Shown: positions 30,571 to 38,874, counted from the first letter of the stretch. The stretch: 40,857 nt of DNA from an uncultured Nitratifractor sp. (GCA_913054475.1 CAJXJF010000009.1:1-40857); one strand, 5' to 3'. Program-made: numbers and translations. Notes: generated by a model from the letters alone, not told the origin.

Positions 30571-32166
30571 TCATTTTTTGCACCCAAGTGTACTTCTTGC
30601 CTCTTCGCTATCAGCCAGCTCGCAGAGCTTTTTTATCTTCTCTTCGCTACTTTCGTCAAATACGGCATTTTGCTCTTTTAGCCAAATAAGCGGATCTCTA
30701 TCTATTGCTTTTGCAATATTGTCTATCATGATTTTTTTAAAATGGTGATTATTGAATCTCAGTGGCATATATTTATATTTTTTTACCCTATCGATAAGCT
30801 CTTTCGCTTCAGCTCTTTTTAGTCTTTTTTTATCTATTTTGTCTAAATTTTCGATTTTTTTGAAGTTGCTGCCATAGAGGAGCGCTCCTTGGAGTTTGCA
30901 CCCTTCCAGCTTGCTATTGGATAGATTTGCAAACCATAGATTGGCGGCTTGCAAGTTGGCATTTTGGAGATTGGCGCTGTGCAGATTGCTATATTTCAAA
31001 TCGGCTATTTTCAAATCGCTACCATTTAAGTTTGCATTGGATAAATCGCTGTTGCACAAGCGCGCACCCTCGAGTTTGGCTCCGACGAGATTGCTACCCT
31101 CGAGCTTCGCTCCGAAAAGATCGCAATATTTCAGGTTCGCATAGGACAAGTCGGCATTTTGCAAATCGACGACACCCAAGTCGGCACCTTGCAAGCTGGC
31201 CTTTGCCAAATGTGCTCTTTTGAGATTGCTCAAGCTCAAATCCGAACCATCGAAGCGAGAATTTTCGAAATAGAGCTTTGCAAAATCGCATTCGCTAAAT
31301 TTCGCCAATCTAAAACTTCTATTGGAGAAGATTTTTGTCTCTTTGTCTTTTGTCTGCAGGAGGAATCTGCCGGTAAATGTCAAGCTATTGCAATCTATTT
31401 CGATTGTGGGCAATAAAATCTCATCCAATGCCGGTATAAAATCTTGTACTTCGGAGTGCAACTTGCTGAAGAACTTAATGTCATCCTTTGAAAAATCACT
31501 TTTGTTTATCGTATAGAGTATTTCATAGTGATATAGCGATAGGATGCAAATCGAGCAGAGTATAGATAGAAACTTTAGCAAAAGAGAACCCCTGTCTCTA
31601 TCTTTTGTAAATTCGAAAATATTTCCAAAAAGAGATATCGTCAAGATAGAGAGAAAAATCAAAACGAGATGCCAAGAGCTGGTACCGAAGTTTTGGTAAC
31701 GCCCAAACCCAAGATAGAGTATAGTCGATGTGAATATCGGTATATAAAGTATAACGATATAGAAGATAGTCTTTGTCGTTTTGTAAATGAGATTGTTTTT
31801 AAAATTGAGTAGTATTTTCTCGTATGGGCCGGCAGGGATTATCTCTATTTTATTCTTATAGTTGAGATATATATCCAATAGAGCTCTTCTGTATTCATGA
31901 ATGAGCCTTAGTAGTTCGAGTTGAAGTAGGAAAAGAAGTAGTGGCATAACCGAATAGAAGGATACAAAGGGGAGTCCGATATCAAGGAGCGGTATCTTTA
32001 TCTTTTCGAGCATAAAGATATCTTCATCGTTCGTTACAGATACGGTAAATAGTATATATAGGCAAAATAGGAAAAGAGATATCATTATATTCGATATGCG
32101 CCATGAGTCTATCCATAGGCTTCTATTGGAGATAAGTTTCTTGGCGGATTTCACTCTTTGTACCAT
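30571..32166 (-). CDS. Pentapeptide-repeat protein with N-terminal transmembrane region
   Basis: A(D/N)L-x-x repeats LQGADLGVVDLQNADLSYANLKYCDLFGAKLEGSNLVGAKLEG...; hydrophobic N-terminal half. Confidence 0.88.
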   Translation of the reverse strand: MVQRVKSAKKLISNRSLWIDSWRISNIMISLFLFCLYILFTVSVTNDEDIFMLEKIKIPLLDIGLPFVSFYSVMPLLLFLLQLELLRLIHEYRRALLDIYLNYKNKIEIIPAGPYEKILLNFKNNLIYKTTKTIFYIVILYIPIFTSTILYLGFGRYQNFGTSSWHLVLIFLSILTISLFGNIFEFTKDRDRGSLLLKFLSILCSICILSLYHYEILYTINKSDFSKDDIKFFSKLHSEVQDFIPALDEILLPTIEIDCNSLTFTGRFLLQTKDKETKIFSNRSFRLAKFSECDFAKLYFENSRFDGSDLSLSNLKRAHLAKASLQGADLGVVDLQNADLSYANLKYCDLFGAKLEGSNLVGAKLEGARLCNSDLSNANLNGSDLKIADLKYSNLHSANLQNANLQAANLWFANLSNSKLEGCKLQGALLYGSNFKKIENLDKIDKKRLKRAEAKELIDRVKKYKYMPLRFNNHHFKKIMIDNIAKAIDRDPLIWLKEQNAVFDESSEEKIKKLCELADSEEARSTLGCKK

Positions 32167-32356
32167 ACCTTATTCGTTTTTTTGACAATAGGAAGCGACA
32201 ATGCCCCAACAACTCTATTCCTCTTTTTAAATCGACAATTTTCAAATTGCGCATGGGCTGTTATCACCTCTTCGCCCTTGGCTATTTCGCCTCTACATAT
32301 ACACTTTTCGAAAGATTTTTTGCTAAAGTATATCAAATAAAAAGTAGAGGGGCAAG

Positions 32357-33301
32357 ATGCAACAGATGAACAATCTCAAGGCGATCCTACACTCTAAGCG
32401 AGCCAATATCTACTATCTCGAGATGTGCAGGGTGATGCAAAAAGATGGTAGAGTGGTCTATCTAAGCGAAGAGCGCAAGGAGTTTCGCTACTGGAACATT
32501 CCGATAGCCAATACCAACTGCCTGCTGCTTGGAACGGGCACTTCGATTACCCAGGCGGCTATGCGTATGCTCTCGCAAGCTGGTGTGTTGGTGGGATTTT
32601 GCGGTGGTGGAGGCACTCCGCTATTTTCGGGTACGGAGGTGGAGTGGCTTATGCCTCAAAGCGAATATCGTCCCACACGCTTCGTGCAGAAGTGGCTCTC
32701 TTTTTGGTTCGACGATTCCAAACGCCTAGAGGCGGCCAAAATCTTTCAAGAGAGCAGGGTACTCTTCATCAAAAAGGTCTGGAGCAAAGAGCGCGAATTT
32801 GTGAACGAGGGTCTGGAGGTAGGCGAGATCGATGAGATACTCGAAAACTACAAAAGAGCCTGCAAGGGGGCTAATGAAACTGTCAAACTGCTCCAACTGG
32901 AGGCCGATTTGACCAAAAGATTGTATAGATATGTAGCCGAAAGAACGGGACAAAGCGGTTTTAGCAGAGATCGAGATGCTGCTGATGGTGCAAACCGCTT
33001 TCTCAATCATGGCAACTATCTGGCCTACGGTCTGGGGGCTACGGCGTTGTGGGCTCTGGGTATTTCGCACGCTTTTGCCGTAATGCACGGAAAGACGAGA
33101 CGCGGGGCGCTGGTCTTCGATGTGGCCGATCTAATCAAGGATGCCATCGTATTGCCATGGGCCTTTGTGGGGGCGAGAAACGAGCTCGACGAGCAGTCGT
33201 TTCGCGCACAGATACTACAGAGCTTCATCTCCTACAAGGCGATGGATAGGATGATAGAGACTATAGAGGATGTGATCGATACATTGGGGGTGGCTCCATG
33301 A
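32357..33301 (+). CDS. cas1: CRISPR-associated endonuclease Cas1, subtype I-F
   Basis: Position upstream of cas2-3; SGFSRDRDAADGANRFLNHGNYLAYGL and AFAVMHGKTRRGALVFDVADLIKDA Cas1 motifs. Confidence 0.95.
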   Translation: MQQMNNLKAILHSKRANIYYLEMCRVMQKDGRVVYLSEERKEFRYWNIPIANTNCLLLGTGTSITQAAMRMLSQAGVLVGFCGGGGTPLFSGTEVEWLMPQSEYRPTRFVQKWLSFWFDDSKRLEAAKIFQESRVLFIKKVWSKEREFVNEGLEVGEIDEILENYKRACKGANETVKLLQLEADLTKRLYRYVAERTGQSGFSRDRDAADGANRFLNHGNYLAYGLGATALWALGISHAFAVMHGKTRRGALVFDVADLIKDAIVLPWAFVGARNELDEQSFRAQILQSFISYKAMDRMIETIEDVIDTLGVAP

Positions 33302-36300
33302 TGGTACTCTTCGTCTCCCAGTGTCAGAAGCGGGCCAAAAAGCGCAGCAGGCGCGTACTCGACACCTTCGCCGAGCGTATTGGCGACGATACTTGGCTAA
33401 CACTGATTACGGACGAAGGGCTCAAGGCGGTACGGGGATTGCTTCGCCGTAGTGCGAGCAAGAGTACGGCTGTGAGTTGTCACCGTATCAGGGGATACAA
33501 TAGTAGCGAGCTTTTGTGGATCGTCGGCAATCGCGACAAATTCGACGAAAGGGGGAGAGTGCCGGTGCATATGACTACCAAGCCTCTTTTGCAGCTCTAT
33601 AGCGAGCATGACTGGAGATATATCGGACTCTTGCAGAGCCTGACGGTCGTAGCCGGTCTTTTGCACGACTGGGGTAAAGCCAACGATGCTTTTCAGAAGA
33701 AACTCACAGAGAGAAAAGCCATATCCGATCCGTTGAGACACGAGTGGGTCAGCGCTATGCTGTTGGGGGCTTTTGTCGCTATCGATCCGCAGACATGGTT
33801 GAAGCGGCTGTATGATGGGCGCATCGACAAAAAGGCTATTCTCGATGGTATCAAAGGATTCGAACTCAAAGCTTTTGGGGAATTCCCCCTTAGTGCCCAA
33901 GCGGTGGCGTGGCTTATATTGACCCATCACAAATTGCCGACCCCATATTTCCGGGCAAAAGAGCTTGCAGAAGAGTATAGTGGCGAGATTTTGGAGGGTT
34001 TTGCCGAGTTTTTCGCCTATGTCGATGCCGATTGGGGATATAGCTACGAGGGTGATATCGATCGTGTGACGAGTTTTTCCAAGGGCTTGCTCGAAGAGGC
34101 TACGGATTGGAAAAAACGCTTGAGTCGATGGGCAAAAAAGCTCGACTCTTACCAAGAGCTACTCGACGAACTTGCCATCAACGGTGCATTGCGAGCTCTT
34201 TTGCACCATGCGAGGGTGGCATTGATGCTTGGTGATTATGGCTACTCTTCGGATGAAGCTCGAGAGGGTTGGCACGATTGTTGCGGACTCTATGCCAATA
34301 CAAAACGAGACGGCACTCTGAAGCAGAGGCTCGATGAACATCTTTGTGGGGTGGCAGATTTGGCCAAAGTCGCCACCTATCGCTTTTTGCACTACGAAAG
34401 AGAGCTTCCCCGTGCTCACGATATCAAAAAATTGCTAAAGGCATCTCCCGCACCCTTTGCTTGGCAGGATAAAGCGGCTATGACAGTATGGGAGCATTAT
34501 GGAAAAAGGGGACTTCAAGAGGGCTTTTTCGGTATAGATATGGCCAGTACGGGCAAGGGCAAGACTGTTGCCAATGCCAAAATCATGCACTCTCTACGAA
34601 GAGATAGGAGCCTGCGCTATGTCTTGGCTCTGGGGCTTCGCACACTGACTTTGCAAACCGCAGAGGAGTATCGCAATCGTCTAAGGATGGATGAAGAGCA
34701 GGTTGCGGAGGTCATTGGCTCTCGTGCTATCGGAGAGCTCTACGGTGAATCGGAGGATAGGGATAAGGATAGACTCTTTAGCGGTTCGGAGTCGGCAGAA
34801 AGGCTCTGGAGCGACTGGATATCGTGGGAGAGAGCTGTTGGCGGTCGGATGGACGAGATTATACTCAAGGAGGAGAAAGCCAAGAATCTGCTCTATGCCC
34901 CCGTATTGGTATGTACCATAGATCATATGATGGGTGCGGTAGATACGGTCAGAGGCGGTGCTCATCTTCTGCCGGCTCTGCGTCTGATGGGTTCGGATCT
35001 CGTCATCGACGAGATCGACGATTTTACAGGTGCGGATCTGATAGCTATCGGTAGGCTGCTCTTCCTTGTCGGGATGCTGGGAAGACGGGTAATGCTCTCT
35101 TCGGCTACGATTCCGCCCGATTTGGCCGAAGGGTTTTTTCATGCATACGCGCAAGGGTGGCGACACTACTCCCGTTTCAAAGAGGGGGTGGCAGATAGGG
35201 TACATGCCTTTTGGGCTGATGAATTCGGTGCCAAAATCGAAGCTCTGCCCAACGATGCGAAGGTGTGCGAAAACTATCGTATCTGCCATGCCGATTTCGT
35301 GCGCAGACGCCTGAAAAAGCTACGGAAGTTTCCTGCGAGGCGCAAGGCCGAGATAGTCGCTTTGGGCGAGAAGGAGAGAGGAGGGGAGGCAGAGTATTTC
35401 GAAACGATGCTTTCGGCTATTTTGAGACTGCACGAGCGTCACCATATCGTCGATCCCGAGAGTGGGAAACGAGTCTCTTTCGGTGTAGTGAGGATGGCGA
35501 ATATAGGGCCATGTGTGGATTTCGCCAAATATCTCTGCTATGCGCAGTGTAGCGGCGCGGATTTGAAGATTATGCCCTACCATTCGAGGCAGGTGCTACT
35601 CTTGCGTCATGCTCAGGAGCGCTATCTCGATACTATCTTGAAGCGCAAAGAGGGCCCCGAAGAGACTCCAAAAGCACTGGAAGATGCCGTGGTGCGAAGG
35701 CATATTGGGGGAGCTACGACTCGAAATGTACTCTTTGTGGTGCTTGCCACTCCGATAGAGGAGGTGGGTAGAGACCACGATTTCGACTGGGCGCTCATAG
35801 AGCCATCTTCATGGAGAAGTGTGATACAGATGGCAGGCAGGGTGCTTCGTCATCGGGAGATGGAGCCAAAAAGTCCCAATATCGCCATCATGCAGTACAA
35901 CTATAGAGCCTATGTCGAACATAGGAAGATCGCTTTTACAAGACCTGGTTTCGAAGACGAAGAGCATAGGCTCGAAACTCACGATATGCAAAAGTTGATC
36001 GATACGCAGAGCATCTGCGAACGACTCGACGCTTCATGGAGGATCGTCAAAGCCCAAAAGCTCGATGAGCGCCGAAGATTGGTAGATCTGGAGCATAGTG
36101 TTATCGCGCAGGCTCTTACAGGCTACGATAATTGCGGTCCTGAGAGTCTGGAGGGGTATTTGAGCGGTGATTGGTATCTGACCGCCCTGCCACAGATAGC
36201 CAATGCGTTTCGCTTGAGCCAAAAAGAGATCACCCTCTATCTCGTATATGACGATAGGCGTGAGAGATACTTTTTTGCCGAACTGGATGAAGACGACTCT

Positions 36301-36534
36301 ATCGTCGATAGGGAGAGAATATTGAATATAGAGTGGGAAAATCTGGATATATCTATGCGCAGACGGCTCTGGTTGCAACACGACTACGACACTCTCGTGC
36401 AAGAGCAGAGCCGATTGAGAGGATGGGGCGCGAACAAGGTGAGATTGCGTTTTGGAGAGTTGAAGATACCTGCATACGCGGACGGCTACAGATACTCCTA
36501 TGTCTTTGGTGCAGTGCTGAGCGATGATGAATAA
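33298..36534 (+). CDS. cas3f: Cas2-Cas3 fusion helicase/nuclease, subtype I-F
   Basis: Cas2-like N-terminus (MMVLFVSQCQKRAKKRSRRVLDTF), HD motif LLHDWGKANDAF, helicase STGKGKTVANAKIM, LVIDEIDDF, 1078 aa; 4-bp overlap with cas1. Confidence 0.95.
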   Translation: MMVLFVSQCQKRAKKRSRRVLDTFAERIGDDTWLTLITDEGLKAVRGLLRRSASKSTAVSCHRIRGYNSSELLWIVGNRDKFDERGRVPVHMTTKPLLQLYSEHDWRYIGLLQSLTVVAGLLHDWGKANDAFQKKLTERKAISDPLRHEWVSAMLLGAFVAIDPQTWLKRLYDGRIDKKAILDGIKGFELKAFGEFPLSAQAVAWLILTHHKLPTPYFRAKELAEEYSGEILEGFAEFFAYVDADWGYSYEGDIDRVTSFSKGLLEEATDWKKRLSRWAKKLDSYQELLDELAINGALRALLHHARVALMLGDYGYSSDEAREGWHDCCGLYANTKRDGTLKQRLDEHLCGVADLAKVATYRFLHYERELPRAHDIKKLLKASPAPFAWQDKAAMTVWEHYGKRGLQEGFFGIDMASTGKGKTVANAKIMHSLRRDRSLRYVLALGLRTLTLQTAEEYRNRLRMDEEQVAEVIGSRAIGELYGESEDRDKDRLFSGSESAERLWSDWISWERAVGGRMDEIILKEEKAKNLLYAPVLVCTIDHMMGAVDTVRGGAHLLPALRLMGSDLVIDEIDDFTGADLIAIGRLLFLVGMLGRRVMLSSATIPPDLAEGFFHAYAQGWRHYSRFKEGVADRVHAFWADEFGAKIEALPNDAKVCENYRICHADFVRRRLKKLRKFPARRKAEIVALGEKERGGEAEYFETMLSAILRLHERHHIVDPESGKRVSFGVVRMANIGPCVDFAKYLCYAQCSGADLKIMPYHSRQVLLLRHAQERYLDTILKRKEGPEETPKALEDAVVRRHIGGATTRNVLFVVLATPIEEVGRDHDFDWALIEPSSWRSVIQMAGRVLRHREMEPKSPNIAIMQYNYRAYVEHRKIAFTRPGFEDEEHRLETHDMQKLIDTQSICERLDASWRIVKAQKLDERRRLVDLEHSVIAQALTGYDNCGPESLEGYLSGDWYLTALPQIANAFRLSQKEITLYLVYDDRRERYFFAELDEDDSIVDRERILNIEWENLDISMRRRLWLQHDYDTLVQEQSRLRGWGANKVRLRFGELKIPAYADGYRYSYVFGAVLSDDE

Positions 36535-36546
36535 GCATGAGTAGGT

Positions 36547-36552
36547 TATAAT
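36547..36552 (+). promoter_or_regulatory. Candidate -10 box (TATAAT) for transcript starting at the first degenerate repeat
   Basis: Exact TATAAT; +1 would fall at ~36559, the first base of psi-repeat 1; no good -35 seen. Confidence 0.4.
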
Positions 36553-36558
36553 CGCCTC

Positions 36559-36586
36559 TCTACTGCCGCATAGTGTAGCTTATAAA
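36559..36586 (+). repeat. psi-repeat 1, degenerate I-F CRISPR repeat (TCTACTGCCGCATAGTGTAGCTTATAAA)
   Basis: Compared with array repeat GTGAACTGCCGTGTAGGTAGCTTAGAAA: shared ACTGCCG, GTAGCTTA-AAA; 1-nt loop insertion; 3' octamer CTTATAAA vs CTTAGAAA. Confidence 0.75.
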
Positions 36587-36604
36587 ATAGTACTTGAGAA
36601 ATCT
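36587..36604 (+). ncRNA. Pseudo-spacer ATAGTACTTGAGAAATCT of a putative CreR-like crRNA (mini-CRISPR 36559-36632)
   Basis: Flanked by psi-repeats; begins directly after the CTTATAAA handle; near-identical copy in csy1 promoter at 36638. Confidence 0.6.
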
Positions 36605-36632
36605 TTTGACTGCCGTATAGGCAGTAAAAATA
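36605..36632 (+). repeat. psi-repeat 2, degenerate CRISPR repeat with perfect Cas6f-type hairpin CTGCCGTATAGGCAG (36610-36624)
   Basis: 5-bp Watson-Crick stem CTGCC/GGCAG with GTATA loop, as in canonical I-F repeats; 3' handle is degenerate (TAAAAATA). Confidence 0.75.
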
Positions 36633-36635
36633 TTG

Positions 36636-36655
36636 CCATAGTACTTGACAAATAA
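36636..36655 (+). promoter_or_regulatory. Putative self-target: CC PAM (36636-36637) plus protospacer ATAGTACTTGACAAATAA (36638-36655) overlapping the csy1 -35 box
   Basis: 15/18 identity to the pseudo-spacer (mismatches at positions 12, 17, 18). Confidence 0.65.
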
Positions 36656-36673
36656 TAACATAAGTGTTAGACT
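36645..36673 (+). promoter_or_regulatory. Predicted sigma70-type promoter of the csy1-csy2-csy3-cas6f operon: TTGACA-17-TAGACT
   Basis: Exact TTGACA at 36645-36650, 17-bp spacing, TAGACT at 36668-36673; ATGs of the operon downstream. Confidence 0.6.
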
Positions 36674-36683
36674 TCTATTGTCT

Positions 36684-36705
36684 AATGCCGTACAGGTATA
36701 AAAAT
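36684..36705 (+). repeat. psi-repeat 3, degenerate repeat hairpin in the predicted csy1 5' UTR (AATGCCGTACAGGTATAAAAAT)
   Basis: Stem ATGCC/GGTAT with GTACA loop: bottom C-G pair replaced by A-U, stem preserved. Confidence 0.5.
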
Positions 36706-36730
36706 CTCATACTTTTGGAAAGGAGGGGGC

Positions 36731-37990
36731 GTGGATGTTTCGATTGTAACGGACTATTTGAACGAACGCAGAGAGGATTGGCTAAAAAAGAAGCTGAAAA
36801 AGAGCATGTCACCCGAAGAGATTGCCAAAATCGAGGAAGAGGCGCAAGAGAGATTTTCACTGCAAAGATGGCTCGAAGATGCCTCTAGGCGTGCCGGGCA
36901 GATGAGTATGTCCACTCATCCGTGCACATTTTCGCATCCGAGTGCAAGAAGGACGAAAGAGGGTTCCGTAACGCCTGTGGTCTGTGAAGCGTGCTTCGAA
37001 GCCGATGGATTGCTAAGAAGCGGAAATGTGAGAGAGAGCGAGATGGACGCACTGGGCAATGCGGCGGTACTCGATGTCTATAAGCTGCTCGACTTGAGAA
37101 TGGATGATGGCAGAAGGCTCATAGAGCATATCAAGGAAGAGAGCGAAATAGGCAAAGCCGTCGTATCGAGCGCAGGAGGTGATTACGAGAGTGTCAGAGA
37201 GGGCTTTTTGGCGATGTTGGAGAGCCCTGATGATGCAGTGGTGACAAGCTCGAAGATAAAGCAGGTCTATTTCCCTATCGACGGACAAAACTATCATCTA
37301 CTATCCATATTGAGCAATTCGGGCATTATCTATCGTCTCAGGCGTACGATCGATCGAATGCGTTTTGGCCAAGAGGCGAAAGAGCGCCGCGAAGCGAGGA
37401 AGAAAAGGGAGTGCGCCGAGGATCATATGGAGATATACGATTTGCTTCTCTTGGGTTATGGCGGTACGAAACCGCAGAATGTTTCGGTACTCAACAACGC
37501 TATGGGCGGGCGCACATATCTGTTTCGCACTATGCCGCCGGAGCTTCTTTCTCGTCGGGTGCGCTTCCCAAAAAAAGACTTTTTCGAAGAGTCGCTTTCG
37601 TCGAAAGAGTCACAAGAGCACTTCAAGGCTCTATCCAAAATCGTAGCTATCGACTACAACAATCTCAATATCCGCAAAGCCCGCAAGCGACACTACGAAG
37701 CTTTGCTCGAGATAGTGGTAGAGACTATGTGGAGTCTGAGGATGGTAAGCGACAAGCAGTTTTACGAAGCTGCTTCGAAGCTCAAAACTTGGCAGAAAAT
37801 CTGGCTCGTAGAAGCCTACCGAGATAAACGCACCGAAGATGAGTCGTGGCTCAAAGAGGTCAAAGAGGCGATCGGCCGATGGATCGCCGGGGGTATCGAG
37901 AGGCATAGCTCCAAAAATCTGGCGTTCGGCTCCGAGGAGATGAAAGATATACATACAGTTATAGAGAGATACGAGGAGGCGTTGAGATGA
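36731..37990 (+). CDS. csy1: Type I-F CRISPR-associated protein Csy1 (Cas8f), GTG start
   Basis: LLGYGGTKPQNVSVLNNAMGGRTYLFRTMPP motif; AGGAGG ribosome-binding site at 36721. Confidence 0.93.
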   Translation: MDVSIVTDYLNERREDWLKKKLKKSMSPEEIAKIEEEAQERFSLQRWLEDASRRAGQMSMSTHPCTFSHPSARRTKEGSVTPVVCEACFEADGLLRSGNVRESEMDALGNAAVLDVYKLLDLRMDDGRRLIEHIKEESEIGKAVVSSAGGDYESVREGFLAMLESPDDAVVTSSKIKQVYFPIDGQNYHLLSILSNSGIIYRLRRTIDRMRFGQEAKERREARKKRECAEDHMEIYDLLLLGYGGTKPQNVSVLNNAMGGRTYLFRTMPPELLSRRVRFPKKDFFEESLSSKESQEHFKALSKIVAIDYNNLNIRKARKRHYEALLEIVVETMWSLRMVSDKQFYEAASKLKTWQKIWLVEAYRDKRTEDESWLKEVKEAIGRWIAGGIERHSSKNLAFGSEEMKDIHTVIERYEEALR

Positions 37991-38871
37991 TAGCGTTGAT
38001 CATTCCCCATATTCGGATACAAAACGCCAATGCCCTTTCCAGCCCATATACGGTGGGCTTCCCTGCCATGACGGCGTGGTTGGGGGCGGCACACGCTCTG
38101 CAGCGGCATATGAGAGCTTTTTTCGAAAAGTTCGAGGTTCTCTCTGTCGGAGTGATTAGCCACAAAGCCGACCTCAGACTATACAAGGGGCGGGGTGATT
38201 TCGTCTATTCGGCAATCAATCCTGCCTTTACGCTCGATAAGAGCGGCAAGAGGGCATCTATCATCGAGGAGCCGCGTATCCATCTGGATGTATCGCTGGT
38301 GCTGGAGATAAGAGGGGTACGAAATCTGCAAGAGGGTGACTTTTTGCAAAGACTCGAGCGGATTTTGCATACGAAAATGCGCATTGCCGGCGGAGAGATT
38401 CTGGATTTTGGCAGAGCGTATATCAACAGAGCCCTCGACCACTCCTCTTTGCCGCATCTGCCTGGGCCCGGCTATGCCATCATCTCTCGGCGCGAATGGA
38501 TGAAAGAGGCGATGAGAGAGGGCAAGGACGCTCTCGATGCTATCATGGAGGCTATGGCGCTGCATTTTCACTGCCGCGAAGAGCCCTGCGCGAAAGAGGA
38601 TGAGCGTGTCGAAGTATCCTGGGAGACGAAGCGAAAATACGAGGGGTGGGTCGTCCCTCTGGCAGTTGGCTTTTACGCCATCACAGAGCCGAGTCGGGCA
38701 CGAAACGCCCGAGATTCGCAAACCCCGCATCGCTTTGCCGAAAGTGTGGTGACGCTTGGGGAGTTTCGGATGCCTCACCGGCTCGATAGTATCGACGAGA
38801 TGATGTGGTCTTACCATTATATAAAAGAGAAAAACCTATATCTATGCGAAACCAAAACGACAAAGGAGTGA
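37987..38871 (+). CDS. csy2: Type I-F CRISPR-associated protein Csy2 (Cas5f)
   Basis: IPHIRIQNANALSSPYTVGFPAMTAWLGAAHAL N-terminus; ATGA overlap with csy1. Confidence 0.93.
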   Translation: MIALIIPHIRIQNANALSSPYTVGFPAMTAWLGAAHALQRHMRAFFEKFEVLSVGVISHKADLRLYKGRGDFVYSAINPAFTLDKSGKRASIIEEPRIHLDVSLVLEIRGVRNLQEGDFLQRLERILHTKMRIAGGEILDFGRAYINRALDHSSLPHLPGPGYAIISRREWMKEAMREGKDALDAIMEAMALHFHCREEPCAKEDERVEVSWETKRKYEGWVVPLAVGFYAITEPSRARNARDSQTPHRFAESVVTLGEFRMPHRLDSIDEMMWSYHYIKEKNLYLCETKTTKE

Positions 38872-38874
38872 AAA

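Noticed and set aside
32151-32336. 61-aa minus-strand ORF upstream of the pentapeptide gene
   Set aside because: Overlaps the divergent promoter region and the pentapeptide start; one FENCRFKK segment is pentapeptide-like but evidence is too thin.
36587-36653. ATAGTACTTGA(G/C)AAAT pair as simply a duplicated transcription-factor operator
   Set aside because: Not excluded, but it does not explain why one copy starts exactly at a repeat handle and the other exactly at a CC PAM; kept as the main alternative to test.
36605-36705. psi-repeat 2 to psi-repeat 3 as a second regulatory crRNA
   Set aside because: The intervening segment would be a ~48-nt spacer containing the promoter itself, the psi-repeat 2 handle is degraded and psi-repeat 3 lacks the G at the cleavage site.
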